Below, one piece after another: positions 48,790 through 58,077 of a stretch of DNA of 64,000 bases. Made by a program: the position numbers and the translations under genes. The notes below the pieces were generated by a model. That model saw only the letters and a program-made list of their open reading frames with translations, was not told where the DNA came from and made no database searches. Positions within the stretch are counted from its first letter, which is position 1, and each line of letters begins with the position of its first letter. Origin of the DNA: Sphingopyxis sp. MSC1_008 (GTDB lineage: Bacteria > Pseudomonadota > Alphaproteobacteria > Sphingomonadales > Sphingomonadaceae); contig NZ_JALPRD010000005.1 in assembly GCF_023197165.1 (NCBI RefSeq), forward strand, positions 124,001 to 188,000. The letters run 5' to 3'.

Positions 48790-50139
48790 TCATCCAGCGT
48801 GGAGCGGGAATATGCCGGTCAACAGGCATGTCGCCATGAAGACGAAGCATGCGCCGACCGCCCAGCGGAAGATATATTTCTGATGATCGCCCAGCTCGAT
48901 GCCCGACATGCCGACGAGCAGATAGGTCGAGGCGACGAGCGGGCTGAGCAAATGGATTTGCTGTCCGACGAGTGACGCGCGCGCCATTTCCATCGGCGTC
49001 ACGCCATATTCGGTCCCCGTCGCGGCGAGAATGGGCAGCATGCCGAAATAGAAGGCGTCGTTCGAGATCAGCACCGTGAAGGGCATGCTGATCAGCGCGG
49101 TGATCGGCGCCATATAGGGGCCCAGCGCATCGGGGATGACCGCGACCACCGACCCCGCCATCGCATCGACCATCTTCGTCCCCGACAAGATGCCGGTGAA
49201 GATACCCGCCGCGAACACGAGGCTGACGGTCGCCATCGCATTGCCCGCGTGCGCCGCGATGCGATCCTTCTGCTGTTGAAGATTGGGATAGTTGACCGCC
49301 GCCGCGATCGCGAAGGCACCCATGAACAGGATGACGAGCGGGATCGAACCACCGATCAGCAGGCCGAGCAGGCCGAGGGTGAGCGCGAGGTTGAACCAGA
49401 AGAGCCCCGGACGGCGATGGTCGTCGCCATCCATCTGTTCGCGGATCACTTCCTCGCCCGTCGCATCCTCGTCGACCGCGTCGGCCGGCAGCATCGCCAG
49501 CCGCTTGCGTTCGCGGCGGCCAAAGACCCACGCGACGAACAGGACCCAGATCGCGGTGGTGATCATCGCCGGGATCAGCGAGACGAACAGCGCGCGCGGA
49601 TCGACCCCCAGAGCGAGCGCGGCGCGTGTCGTCGGGCCGCCCCACGGAACGACATTCATCACCGCGACCGACATCATGATCAGGCACGCCATGATGCGGA
49701 CGTCCATTTTCATATGGCGATAGAGCGGCAGCAGCGCCGAGACGGTGATCATGTACGTGGTGGTGCCGTCGCCATCGAGCGCGACGATCAATGTCATCAC
49801 CGCGGTGCCGATGCAGATGCGCATCGGGTCGCCATGGACGATGCGGACGATCGTCTTCACCAGCGGATCGAACAGCCCGACGTCGATCATGAGCCCGAAA
49901 TAGAGGATCGCGAAGAGCAGCATCACGCCCGTCGGCGCCAGGTCGCGGACCCCCGTCAGCATCATCTCGCCGAGCCCTGCGCCAAAGCCGGCGATCAGCG
50001 CAAAGATCGTCGGGACGACGATCAGTGCGATCAGTGCCGACAGCCGCTTCGTCATGATCAGCGTCATGAACGTGGCGACCATCAAAAATGCCAGAAGTGT
50101 GAGCATCATCCCCGTCTCGATTACAGGTGCCTGTTTCAT
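48790..50139 (-). CDS. CitMHS-family citrate / carboxylate transporter
   Basis: 449 residues, about twelve hydrophobic helices, no cleaved signal. Family wording includes LAPTGVMLLFAILYFGLMID, ALDGDGTTTYMITVSALLPL, VVPWGGPTTRAALALG, AAGIFTGILSGTKMVDAMA and LISNDAFYFGMLPILAATG. CitMHS proteins carry citrate, usually as a metal complex, with protons. It sits 39 bases from direct-repeat site 3 and next to a TctDE-like system, the classical control for citrate uptake. The imported tricarboxylate could enter the aconitase module at 26.9 kb. The loop around residues 225-245 (DEDATGEEVIREQMDGDDH) is strongly acidic. Confidence 0.92.
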   Translation of the reverse strand: MKQAPVIETGMMLTLLAFLMVATFMTLIMTKRLSALIALIVVPTIFALIAGFGAGLGEMMLTGVRDLAPTGVMLLFAILYFGLMIDVGLFDPLVKTIVRIVHGDPMRICIGTAVMTLIVALDGDGTTTYMITVSALLPLYRHMKMDVRIMACLIMMSVAVMNVVPWGGPTTRAALALGVDPRALFVSLIPAMITTAIWVLFVAWVFGRRERKRLAMLPADAVDEDATGEEVIREQMDGDDHRRPGLFWFNLALTLGLLGLLIGGSIPLVILFMGAFAIAAAVNYPNLQQQKDRIAAHAGNAMATVSLVFAAGIFTGILSGTKMVDAMAGSVVAVIPDALGPYMAPITALISMPFTVLISNDAFYFGMLPILAATGTEYGVTPMEMARASLVGQQIHLLSPLVASTYLLVGMSGIELGDHQKYIFRWAVGACFVFMATCLLTGIFPLHAG

Positions 50140-50177
50140 CGTGCACCTTGTTTCATGCTCTGGCTAAGAGGCGATGC

Positions 50178-50195
50178 CTGTCATGCTGCTGTCAC
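50178..50195 (-). promoter_or_regulatory. Direct repeat site 3 (CitMHS transporter promoter)
   Basis: CTGTCAT (50178-50184), four bases, CTGTCAC (50189-50195), 39 bases ahead of the transporter start. One mismatch from the consensus, with identical spacing. Confidence 0.65.
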
Positions 50196-50252
50196 GGGAC
50201 AGAGAGTCTTTTCCGGCAATGTTTCCAGACCGATGGACTGGCCTTCGCAACG

Positions 50253-50283
50253 AAAAAACCCCCGGCGCGCCGTGCGCCGGGGG
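50253..50283 (-). terminator. Rho-independent terminator of the serine hydrolase gene
   Basis: On the minus strand: perfect 10-base arms CCCCCGGCGC and GCGCCGGGGG with a 5-base loop, followed by six T residues. It lies 49 bases after the stop codon of the minus-strand serine hydrolase and separates it from the CitMHS promoter. Confidence 0.92.
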
Positions 50284-50331
50284 AAGGATTTCGGGTGCTG
50301 GTGTCAGGTCAGCACCTTCGATCTGGTTCGA

Positions 50332-51912
50332 TTAGCCGATCCGGCCCTTCAGGGTCGGCAACCGCATCTCGGCCGAATTGACGTTCACGCTGCGATCGAC
50401 CGTCACGCCGCCGTCGCCCGCGAAGGTGCAGACGAGCGTGTCGCGGAAGGCCGTTTCGACGAACTGCCAGGTCATCTCCAGCGTCTGCGGCGAAGTCCAG
50501 CGCGCACCCGCGACGACGCGCTGGCTCGGCGGGCGATATTCATGGTGCAGCCGGTTGCCCGTCATGCTCGTATCCTGTTCGAGATAGTCGGCGAAGCCCG
50601 CGGTGACGGCATGCTCGCCGTGCGCGTCGCGCATCCGGTAGGTGCAGCGATCGCCGGCAAAATCGAATGACAGCCATTCGACATCCTGATCGTTCGTCTC
50701 GACCATCAGCCGCTTGCCGCTGATGCCCGGCGGGACCGGCAGATTGCTTCCCGCGAGCGCGGGCAACAGCCGCAGGCCCGCCGTCTTGCGCTTGAGCACC
50801 ACGGCGTCGGGATCGGCCGGCAGCTTGTTCGCGGCGAAGGCCGCGGGGAAATGTTTCCAGATAAAGGGCTTGATCATCTTGCTGCGGTCGATCGCCGAAA
50901 AAATCGCGAGAACGGCATTATGTTCGGGGAAAACGATCGAGAATTGGCTGAACTTGCCGAGCGCCAGATAGGATTTCCCAGGCCCCATCCACCATTGATA
51001 GCCATAGGCGCCGTCATTATCGCCCGCCGTCTGCCGCGTCGTCGCGGCCTGCACCCATTTTTCGGAAAGGATGCGATGGCCGTTCCATTCGCCGCCAGCG
51101 GCGTGAAGCGCACCGAGCTTGAGCGACGCCGCCGTATTCCACGTCAACCCGTTGCCGCCGGGGCTAACGCCGCCGGGGCTGGTGTCCCAATGCCAGCGGT
51201 CGATGCCCATCGGTTCGAAGAAACGCGGCTTGAGGTAGTCCGCCATCGACTGGCCCGTGGTCTTGCCGACGATCGCCGAGAGCATGAAGCTGGCCGCGCT
51301 GGTATATTGGAAATGCCCGCCCGGCTGATGCACCACCGGGATTTTGAAGAATTCGGCCGCCCATGGCGTCTCGATCGGCCGCCACACCGAACCCGATGTT
51401 TCCGCATCGTGCCCGCACTGCATCGTCAGCAAGTTGCGCACCGTCATCGCGCGCATATTCTCGCTGGCGTCGGCGGGCACATATTCGGGGAAGAAGGACA
51501 CGACCTTGTCGTCGAAGCCAAAGCGCCCCTCGTCGATCGCAAGGCCAACGGCAACTGCGGTGGCGCTCTTGGTCAGCGAGTGCGTCGCATGGATTCGGCT
51601 GGGCGAATAGGGCCACCACCATCCTTCGGCGACGACATGGCGGTTACGCATGAGCATGAAGGAATGAACCTCGAGCCCCGCGCCTTCGACGTCGGCGAGG
51701 AAGGCGAGGATCGCATCGGACGACACACCCTGTGCCTCGGGCGTACTGCGCAGCAGGCCGTCCTTATAAGTGTCGGGCTGGACCGGACCGACGCCGGGGG
51801 GCGCCGCCGAGACGCGGCCGAGACGCTCGACACAGCCGCCGAGCATCACAAAGGCGCTGGCGCCCATCACAAGCTGCCCGGCCCGCCGCCGCGTCACATT
51901 CATCTCATTCAC
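50332..51912 (-). CDS. Exported lipoprotein-type serine hydrolase, class C beta-lactamase family
   Basis: 526 residues if the GTG at 51912 is used, which sits seven bases after GGGGAG; the ATG at 51927 contains that ribosome site and is less likely. The N-terminus has TRRRAGQLVMGASAFVMLGGC, a twin-arginine-like signal ending in a lipobox, so the enzyme is probably a lipoprotein. The catalytic motifs are SLTK (Ser112, Lys115) and YTS, with a C-terminal beta-rich extension of about 170 residues. It is a D-peptidase or esterase relative. Direct-repeat site 4 lies 51 bases upstream, so it appears to belong to the two-component regulon, and a strong terminator ends the transcript. Confidence 0.86.
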   Translation of the reverse strand: MNEMNVTRRRAGQLVMGASAFVMLGGCVERLGRVSAAPPGVGPVQPDTYKDGLLRSTPEAQGVSSDAILAFLADVEGAGLEVHSFMLMRNRHVVAEGWWWPYSPSRIHATHSLTKSATAVAVGLAIDEGRFGFDDKVVSFFPEYVPADASENMRAMTVRNLLTMQCGHDAETSGSVWRPIETPWAAEFFKIPVVHQPGGHFQYTSAASFMLSAIVGKTTGQSMADYLKPRFFEPMGIDRWHWDTSPGGVSPGGNGLTWNTAASLKLGALHAAGGEWNGHRILSEKWVQAATTRQTAGDNDGAYGYQWWMGPGKSYLALGKFSQFSIVFPEHNAVLAIFSAIDRSKMIKPFIWKHFPAAFAANKLPADPDAVVLKRKTAGLRLLPALAGSNLPVPPGISGKRLMVETNDQDVEWLSFDFAGDRCTYRMRDAHGEHAVTAGFADYLEQDTSMTGNRLHHEYRPPSQRVVAGARWTSPQTLEMTWQFVETAFRDTLVCTFAGDGGVTVDRSVNVNSAEMRLPTLKGRIG

Positions 51913-51962
51913 GGCGTCACTCCCCATATCTTTCGATCACGGCCGCATGGTGCGGCACCCGG

Positions 51963-51980
51963 CTGTCACCACGCTGTCAC
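51963..51980 (-). promoter_or_regulatory. Direct repeat CTGTCAC-N4-CTGTCAC (site 4, serine hydrolase promoter)
   Basis: Two perfect copies (51963-51969, 51974-51980), 51 bases ahead of the serine hydrolase start. Spacing and sequence match site 1 exactly. Confidence 0.7.
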
Positions 51981-52200
51981 AGGGGCAATACAGAATAAAA
52001 GGGGCCCATCCGGCGCGGTCAGAGCACGACCGTCGGTGTGGTCGAGACTTCCCATACATCCGAACTCGTCAAGGCCAAACTTCATAGGGGTGCCATAAGA
52101 TGGTCCCGTCGCGCGGCGTCGCGCTGGACCGCACGCCGCTTCCGTTCCGCGCTATACCTCCGATGCTGAAAATCGATTTGGGAAAAGGAGGTCTCGTCGC

Positions 52201-53388
52201 ATGATCCCGTTGCTGCAGGGGACCCGGATTATCGAGGTCGGCGCGGTCGTCCTCGGCCCCTATGCGGGCCAGTTGCTCGCCGACCTTGGCGCCGAGGTGA
52301 TCAAGGTCGAGCCGCTCGAAGGCGACATCGCGCGCGATGCCCATCCACAGGGAGCAGGCGGCGGCGCGCTGTTCGTGAACAACAACCGCAACAAGCAGAT
52401 GCTCGCTATCGACCTCAAGGCGCCCGAAGGCCGCGCGGCGCTGGCGCGGCTGATCGGGACCGCCGATGTGCTGTTCCACAACATGCGCGTCGATGCGGCC
52501 CAACGGCTGGGGCTGGGTTTCGAGGCGGTTGCCCAAATCAACCCGCGCATCGTCCACTGCGCCGCGATCGGTTTCGGACAGCGCGGCCCCTATCGCGACC
52601 GCCCCGCGTTCGACGACATCATCCAGGCGGCGAGCGGCATCGCCGGGCTCGGCACCGCGACGGGCGGCGATCCGCGCTTTGTCCCGACGATCCTCGCCGA
52701 CAAGGTCGCGGCGCTGCATGCCGTTTATGGCATCCTTGCCGCGCTGCTCGCGCGCGCGAACGGACGCGAAGGACCGATCAAGGTCGAGGTGCCGATGTTC
52801 GAGGCGCTCACCGCCTTCCTCCTCAACGAACATCTTGCCGGCGCGACCTTCGCCGACGACGGAGCCGTCGGCTATCCGCGCATCCTGTCGGCCCATCGTC
52901 GCCCCTTTCGCACCCTTGATGGCTGGATCGCCGTGCTGCCCTATACCGACCGGCAATGGCGCGCCTTCCTGGCCGAGACCGGGCGCGAAGATGTCGCCGA
53001 ACAGGAGTGGTTCCGCGACCCGCGGCAGCGGCCGGCGCATATCGACGAACTTTATGCGCTGGTCGCCGAGAGCCTGTCGGCCCGAACCACAGCCGAGTGG
53101 ATGGCGGCGCTGGCAGCGCGCGATATTCCCTGCTCCGAAGTGCCCGATTTCAAGGCGTTGCTGAACGATCCTCATCTGAGTGAGGTCGGCTTTTTCGACG
53201 TCCCCGGAACCTATCCCGAGGGGATCGTTCGCACCATTCCGCAGCCGGTGCTGTTCGACGGGATCGAACCGCAGCAGGACGTCGCCCCGCGGGCGCTGGG
53301 GGCGGACAGCCGCGCGATCCTGCGCGGGAGCGGGATGGACAACGCGGAGATCGACGCGCTGATCGATCGCGGCGTCGTCGCGGCCTGA
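52201..53388 (+). CDS. CoA-transferase family III (CaiB/BaiF/Frc)
   Basis: 395 residues, preceded by an excellent AAGGAGG. The family III signatures are GTRIIEVGAVVLGPYAGQLL, LGAEVIKVEPLEGD, NNNRNKQMLAIDLK and the active-site aspartate in DRPAFDDIIQAASG, which forms the acyl-aspartyl intermediate. It would move CoA between an acyl-CoA and a carboxylic acid or carnitine-like acceptor. It has no partner gene (dehydrogenase or racemase) in the window and stands alone between two minus-strand units; the gene it faces ends 28 bases away. Confidence 0.9.
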   Translation: MIPLLQGTRIIEVGAVVLGPYAGQLLADLGAEVIKVEPLEGDIARDAHPQGAGGGALFVNNNRNKQMLAIDLKAPEGRAALARLIGTADVLFHNMRVDAAQRLGLGFEAVAQINPRIVHCAAIGFGQRGPYRDRPAFDDIIQAASGIAGLGTATGGDPRFVPTILADKVAALHAVYGILAALLARANGREGPIKVEVPMFEALTAFLLNEHLAGATFADDGAVGYPRILSAHRRPFRTLDGWIAVLPYTDRQWRAFLAETGREDVAEQEWFRDPRQRPAHIDELYALVAESLSARTTAEWMAALAARDIPCSEVPDFKALLNDPHLSEVGFFDVPGTYPEGIVRTIPQPVLFDGIEPQQDVAPRALGADSRAILRGSGMDNAEIDALIDRGVVAA

Positions 53389-53416
53389 CACGCGGCCTCG
53401 ACGCGCCGCCCGCCCA

Positions 53417-56400
53417 TCATTCAGCCGGCAGCCACTGCGCTTTCTTCGCGTCATCGGCGAACCACGGCGCGGGCAGCTTGCGTTCGACCGGCCAGAGTTC
53501 GCTCAGCGTTTCGGCATCGAACAACTGCCCGCCGCGCATCACCAGCTTCACCGATTTCGTATTGCGGATGTCGGCGAGCGGATCGGCGTCGAAGACGACA
53601 AGGTCGGCATATTTCCCGGGTTCGAGCGTGCCCATATCGCCGAGCCGGCCGATCGTTTCGGCGGCGCCGGCGGTGGCGGCATGGAGCACCGCAGCCGGCT
53701 TCATGCCGCCGAGCACATGCGCCTCCATCTCGTAATGATAGCCGATGCCCGGCTCGTCGCCGTGCGATCCCATGCCGACGAGGGCGCCGCTTTCGGCAAG
53801 CGTCGCCGCATCCGCCGCCAGCGCCGGAAGGCGCGACGCGTCGAGCGAAGCCCATTCGCGCCGGCCCAGCTTGTGCGCGATCGCGGATGGCGACCAGAAA
53901 CGCTTCACCTTGGGGTCGAGTGCCGGGTCATATTTAGCGACGTAATAATGCCGCCCTGCCGGCCCACTCGTGTTGACGAGCAGGGTCGAGACATAGCTGG
54001 TACGCATCAATTGATAGAGCTTCACGACATCTTCGCCAAAGGGCGCGATCGGCAGCGCATGTTCGTTGCCGGCATAACCGTCGAGGATCTGCGTGAGGAT
54101 CAGCTTGGCATTATGACTGCCCTCAGTTGTCGGAAGCAGCCCCTGCTCGCGCGCCGCCATCGCGATCCATTGCCGCACGACACGACTTTCGCCGCGATAT
54201 TGCTTGATGTTGCGCAGCCCCCACGCATCGCGATAGCGGCGCAGCACCGCGCGCACCTGATCGAGCGAGGTGAAACGCTCCTTGGAAAAGAGCGCGGGGC
54301 CGGTCGAGCGCAGCCGCGGCCCGACGACCAGTCCCGCATCGATCAAATCCTGATAGGCAATCTGGTCGATCCCGAGCGTCGAAGGATCGAACGACGTCGT
54401 GACGCCAAAGGCGAGCCGCGCGCGCAGCCCCCATTCCTCGTAACCGATGACGTTGCGGCGCACGCCGCCGATATGATCATGGTCGTCGATGAAGCCGGGC
54501 GTGACGGTCTTGCCGCCGAGCTCGCGCTCGGGGGTGCCTGCGGGCACTGCAAGGCTGCCGCGCGGACCGATCGCGGCGATCCGGTCGCCGGTGATCAAGA
54601 TGTCGGCATCCTCGACGGCCTTGTCGCCATCCGCCATCGTCAACGCGCGCGCGCCGCGCAGCAGGAGGCTCCCCGCCAGCCGGGCGCGCGGCAATTCGGC
54701 GACCAGTTCGACATGGCTGGTCGGGAGCGAAGCCGCCGCATCGGGCAGCATTTGCAGATAATTGCCGACCGACCAGATCAGGCTGCCGTCGGCGCGCCAA
54801 TCGAAGAAATCGGCACCCATGTCGGTGACCTTGCGCGCGGGGCCGGCGGGCGCGGTCAGGTCGACTGGCACCTTCGGATCGGCGGGCACCGGCAGCACAT
54901 AGAGCTGTTCGCTCGTCTGCGCGGCGAGCCATTTGCCGTCGGGGCTGATGCGGATATCGTCGGCGTCAGCGGGTTGATCGGTGAAATAATAGCCCTGCGC
55001 CTTCACGCTGGCGACTGCACGCTGCGCCCCGCTCGCGAGGTCGATCGCGACGAGCCCGTCGTCACCGACCATATAAGCGGTGCCGGGTTGGCCCCGCACG
55101 AAATGCGGGCGCTGCCCCAGCGTTCCGCGCGTCACCACGCGCGCCGCACCGCCCACCGCCGGGATCGCTACCAACTCGCCCCGGCGCACCGTACCGAATT
55201 CGAAGCTCGATTGCTGGCGCGCTGCGGCGGGGGAGCGCACGGCGAGGATCGTCGTGCCGTCGGGGGTAAAAGCGGGGTGGGTGTAAAAGGCCGGCAGATC
55301 GCTCACCCGCACCGGAGCAGCCGAGCCATCGGCGGCGATCGTCCACACCGACCCGCCCGCTTGCTCGCTCCACGTCACATAGGTGATGCGCGACCCGTCT
55401 GGGCTCCAGTCGGGCAATGACGGCGCGTCGCCGGTGATCGGCAGTCGCACCGCGGCGGCGCTATCGACGGCCTGTACATAGACGCTGCCGAGCGCTGCGT
55501 AGGCGACGCGCTTGCCGTCGGGCGATGGACTGGTCCCCTGCAGCAATTTGGCGCGCACCGGCCCCGTCTCTTCGCGAAAGCCGATCCGCGTGCTCGCGCC
55601 GACCGCGAGTTGCAGCCGCGCCTTGAACGGGATGGGGGTCACCGCAGCCCCGTCGACCGGGCGGCGCTCGATCTTGCCCTGCCAGGCGATCAGGATCGCC
55701 TTGCTGTCGGGCGTGAAACCGTAGCGCGGAATGAGGTCGAGCCACGCCGCGCCGTTCATCAGGTCGAGCGGCGCCGGGCCCAGATCGCGGTCGATGCCGG
55801 TTGCAAGCTCGCGGACACGCAGCCGCGTTTCGGCCATCCGCCGCGTCGCATAAGCGAGCAGCTTGCCGTCGGGCGAGATCGCGGGGCGGAAGAAGGTTTC
55901 GCCCCCCGCCTCGCGCCCCCCCGAACTGCCGATGACCGTCTCTTCGGCGCCGGTCGCGAGGGTACGGCGGACGATCGTCCAGGGCACCGGCTCGTCGAAC
56001 GACAGGTCGCCGGTGCGCCGCGCATAATAGAGATATTGGCCATCGCGCGATGCCGAGGCGCCGAGTGTGCTTTGCCACGCCGCGCGCGGCGCGTCGTCCT
56101 TCAGCTTCGCGGGCGCGACCAGTTCGCCCGGCCCGCCATCAACCGGATGGCGCCACAATTCGTAGCGGTCGATGCGGATGCGATAGCGGCTGACATAGAC
56201 CGACTTGCCGTCGGCGCTCCATTCGGGCGAGGTGCGCACCGCGCCGTCATCCTCGTCGCTAATCCGCCGCGCGCCGCTGCCGTCGGTGCGCGCGATCCAG
56301 ACATTGTCGCCGCCCGAGCGGTCGCTGACATAGGCGATCCATTTGCCGTCGGGCGAAAAGGTCGGCTGGACCTCGAACGCCATACCCGTCGCGACCGGCA

Positions 56401-56632
56401 CCGCGCGGCCGCCCTTCGCGGGCACCGCATAGATTTCGCCGAGCATATCGAAAAGGATCGTCTTGCCGTCGGGCGAGATGGCCAGCGACATGAAGGTGCC
56501 GCTCGACACCTCATAATCGAGTGTGCGCGCGGGCTTCATCGGCAGCGCGGTCGGCTCTTTAGCCTGCGCGGGAGGCATCGCAAGCGCGAGTCCTGAAACC
56601 AGTCCCAATGCAGCCCAAACCGCCCGCTTCAT
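53417..56632 (-). CDS. Exported PD40 (TolB-like) propeller-amidohydrolase fusion protein
   Basis: 1071 residues from the ATG at 56632, where a signal peptide starts (KRAVWAALGLVSGLALAMPPAQA). The first about 650 residues contain repeated ISPDGK, FSPDGKWIAYVSD, WSPDGSRITYV and FTPDG units, a WD40-like (PD40) beta-propeller as in TolB and tricorn-type peptidases. The last 400 residues are an amidohydrolase with HDH in FIDDHDHIGG, then VLGGMKPAAVLHAATAGAAE and GTLEPGKYADLVVFDADPLAD. The propeller probably gates a periplasmic peptidase-like metal enzyme. It is the last gene of the five-gene operon, 49 bases after the permease. Confidence 0.9.
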   Translation of the reverse strand: MKRAVWAALGLVSGLALAMPPAQAKEPTALPMKPARTLDYEVSSGTFMSLAISPDGKTILFDMLGEIYAVPAKGGRAVPVATGMAFEVQPTFSPDGKWIAYVSDRSGGDNVWIARTDGSGARRISDEDDGAVRTSPEWSADGKSVYVSRYRIRIDRYELWRHPVDGGPGELVAPAKLKDDAPRAAWQSTLGASASRDGQYLYYARRTGDLSFDEPVPWTIVRRTLATGAEETVIGSSGGREAGGETFFRPAISPDGKLLAYATRRMAETRLRVRELATGIDRDLGPAPLDLMNGAAWLDLIPRYGFTPDSKAILIAWQGKIERRPVDGAAVTPIPFKARLQLAVGASTRIGFREETGPVRAKLLQGTSPSPDGKRVAYAALGSVYVQAVDSAAAVRLPITGDAPSLPDWSPDGSRITYVTWSEQAGGSVWTIAADGSAAPVRVSDLPAFYTHPAFTPDGTTILAVRSPAAARQQSSFEFGTVRRGELVAIPAVGGAARVVTRGTLGQRPHFVRGQPGTAYMVGDDGLVAIDLASGAQRAVASVKAQGYYFTDQPADADDIRISPDGKWLAAQTSEQLYVLPVPADPKVPVDLTAPAGPARKVTDMGADFFDWRADGSLIWSVGNYLQMLPDAAASLPTSHVELVAELPRARLAGSLLLRGARALTMADGDKAVEDADILITGDRIAAIGPRGSLAVPAGTPERELGGKTVTPGFIDDHDHIGGVRRNVIGYEEWGLRARLAFGVTTSFDPSTLGIDQIAYQDLIDAGLVVGPRLRSTGPALFSKERFTSLDQVRAVLRRYRDAWGLRNIKQYRGESRVVRQWIAMAAREQGLLPTTEGSHNAKLILTQILDGYAGNEHALPIAPFGEDVVKLYQLMRTSYVSTLLVNTSGPAGRHYYVAKYDPALDPKVKRFWSPSAIAHKLGRREWASLDASRLPALAADAATLAESGALVGMGSHGDEPGIGYHYEMEAHVLGGMKPAAVLHAATAGAAETIGRLGDMGTLEPGKYADLVVFDADPLADIRNTKSVKLVMRGGQLFDAETLSELWPVERKLPAPWFADDAKKAQWLPAE

Positions 56633-56681
56633 ATTCCTGCCCCTTCGGCTGCGCCGGTGATTCATATCGATCATCCCTTAA

Positions 56682-58019
56682 TCAGTGAAGATGGCCGTGC
56701 GCGCGCGGCTCTTTCATCCGCAGCGCGACGATGAAAGCGACCGCGCAGATCGCGGAAACATACCAGGCAAAGGCCTGCTCATGCCCCATCTGCTTGAGCA
56801 GCAGCGCCGCATATTCGGCGGTCCCGCCAAAGATCGCCGACGCGATCGCATGGCCGAGCCCGACGCCGAGCGCGCGCACGCTGGCAGGGAAAAGCTCGGC
56901 TTTGAAGAGCCCCGAGACCGAGGTGTAGAAGCTCATGATCGCGAGCGCAGCGAACACCAGCAGTCCCGCGGCCCAAACCGTCTGCGCCTTACCGATCGCG
57001 CCGAGCAGCGGCACCGCGAACAAGGTCATTCCGCCACTGAAGATCAACAGGTTGGTTCGCCGCCCGATCCGGTCCGACAATATCCCGAGAACGGGCTGGA
57101 GCAGCAGGAAGGCGAAAGTGACGACGAGCATGATCCGGCTCGCCGTCGCGACGTCCATGCCCGCGGTGTTGACCAGATATTTCTGCATATAGGTGGTGAA
57201 AGTATAGAGCGTCACCGCCCCTGCGGCGCTGAGTGCCATCACCGTCAGCATCGCGCGCGGATGCTTCATGAGCGTCTTGAGCGACCCCGCATCCTCGCCC
57301 TTGCCTGCCGGTTCGGCGGTCTCGTGCATCGCGTCGCGAAACAGGATGAACACGCCCGCCAGCACCGCGCCCAGAATGAACGGAATGCGCCAGCCCCATT
57401 CGCGGATCGCCTCGTCCGACATGGCGGTCTGGAGCAGGAAGATCGTCAGCAGCGCGAACAATTGCCCGCCGATCAACGTCACGAACTGGAACGAGGCGTA
57501 AAAGCCCCGCTTCCCCGGCTCGGCGATCTCGCTGAGGTATGTCGCCGCCGCGCCATATTGGCCGCCGGTCGAAAACCCCTGCATCAACCGCGCGACGAGC
57601 AGCAGCGCCGGGGCCGCGGCGCCGATCGTCGAATAGGTCGGAAGCACCGCAACAAGCAGCGACCCCGCGCCCATCAACAGCACCGATGCGATCATCGCCG
57701 CGCGGCGCCCGTGGCGGTCGGCGTAACGGCCGAAGAACCAGCCACCGAGCGGGCGGATCAGGAAACCCGCCGCATAGATGGCGGCAACGTTCAAAAGCTG
57801 TGCCGTCCGATCGCCCTCGGGAAAGAAGGCCGACGCAAAATAGAGCGCGGTATAGGCATAGGCGTAGAAGTCGTACCATTCGATCAGATTGCCCGCCGAC
57901 CCCGCGACCGCGGCGCGCGCGCGCGTCTTGCGGTCGAGCTGGGCCGGGATCGCGGGGCGCGTGTCGAGGGGGGCGTCCCCGTCCGCGGGCACGCCGATCA
58001 TTCCAGGAATCTGGGTCAT
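56682..58019 (-). CDS. MFS transporter, metabolite:H+ symporter (KgtP/ShiA-like) family
   Basis: 445 residues, twelve predicted helices. GNLIEWYDFYAYAYTALYFA at the start of helix 1 and GRYADRHGRR (motif A) are diagnostic for the metabolite:H+ symporter family, which moves dicarboxylates, 2-oxoglutarate, shikimate, proline/betaine or citrate. It lies in an operon of amidohydrolases, so it may import the acid or amino acid they release. The start follows 58 bases after the amidohydrolase stop. Confidence 0.92.
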   Translation of the reverse strand: MTQIPGMIGVPADGDAPLDTRPAIPAQLDRKTRARAAVAGSAGNLIEWYDFYAYAYTALYFASAFFPEGDRTAQLLNVAAIYAAGFLIRPLGGWFFGRYADRHGRRAAMIASVLLMGAGSLLVAVLPTYSTIGAAAPALLLVARLMQGFSTGGQYGAAATYLSEIAEPGKRGFYASFQFVTLIGGQLFALLTIFLLQTAMSDEAIREWGWRIPFILGAVLAGVFILFRDAMHETAEPAGKGEDAGSLKTLMKHPRAMLTVMALSAAGAVTLYTFTTYMQKYLVNTAGMDVATASRIMLVVTFAFLLLQPVLGILSDRIGRRTNLLIFSGGMTLFAVPLLGAIGKAQTVWAAGLLVFAALAIMSFYTSVSGLFKAELFPASVRALGVGLGHAIASAIFGGTAEYAALLLKQMGHEQAFAWYVSAICAVAFIVALRMKEPRAHGHLH

Positions 58020-58077
58020 TCTTCTCTCCAGGTGCCGGCGCCGTGCGCCGATCTGTTGGTTCGATCAGCGCCGCGGT

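Noticed and set aside
47561-50146. Minus-strand open frame of 861 codons overlapping the binding protein and CitMHS genes
   Set aside because: It lies in another frame of the CitMHS gene and antisense to the binding protein. The translation is His/Arg/Asp-rich without domain signatures.
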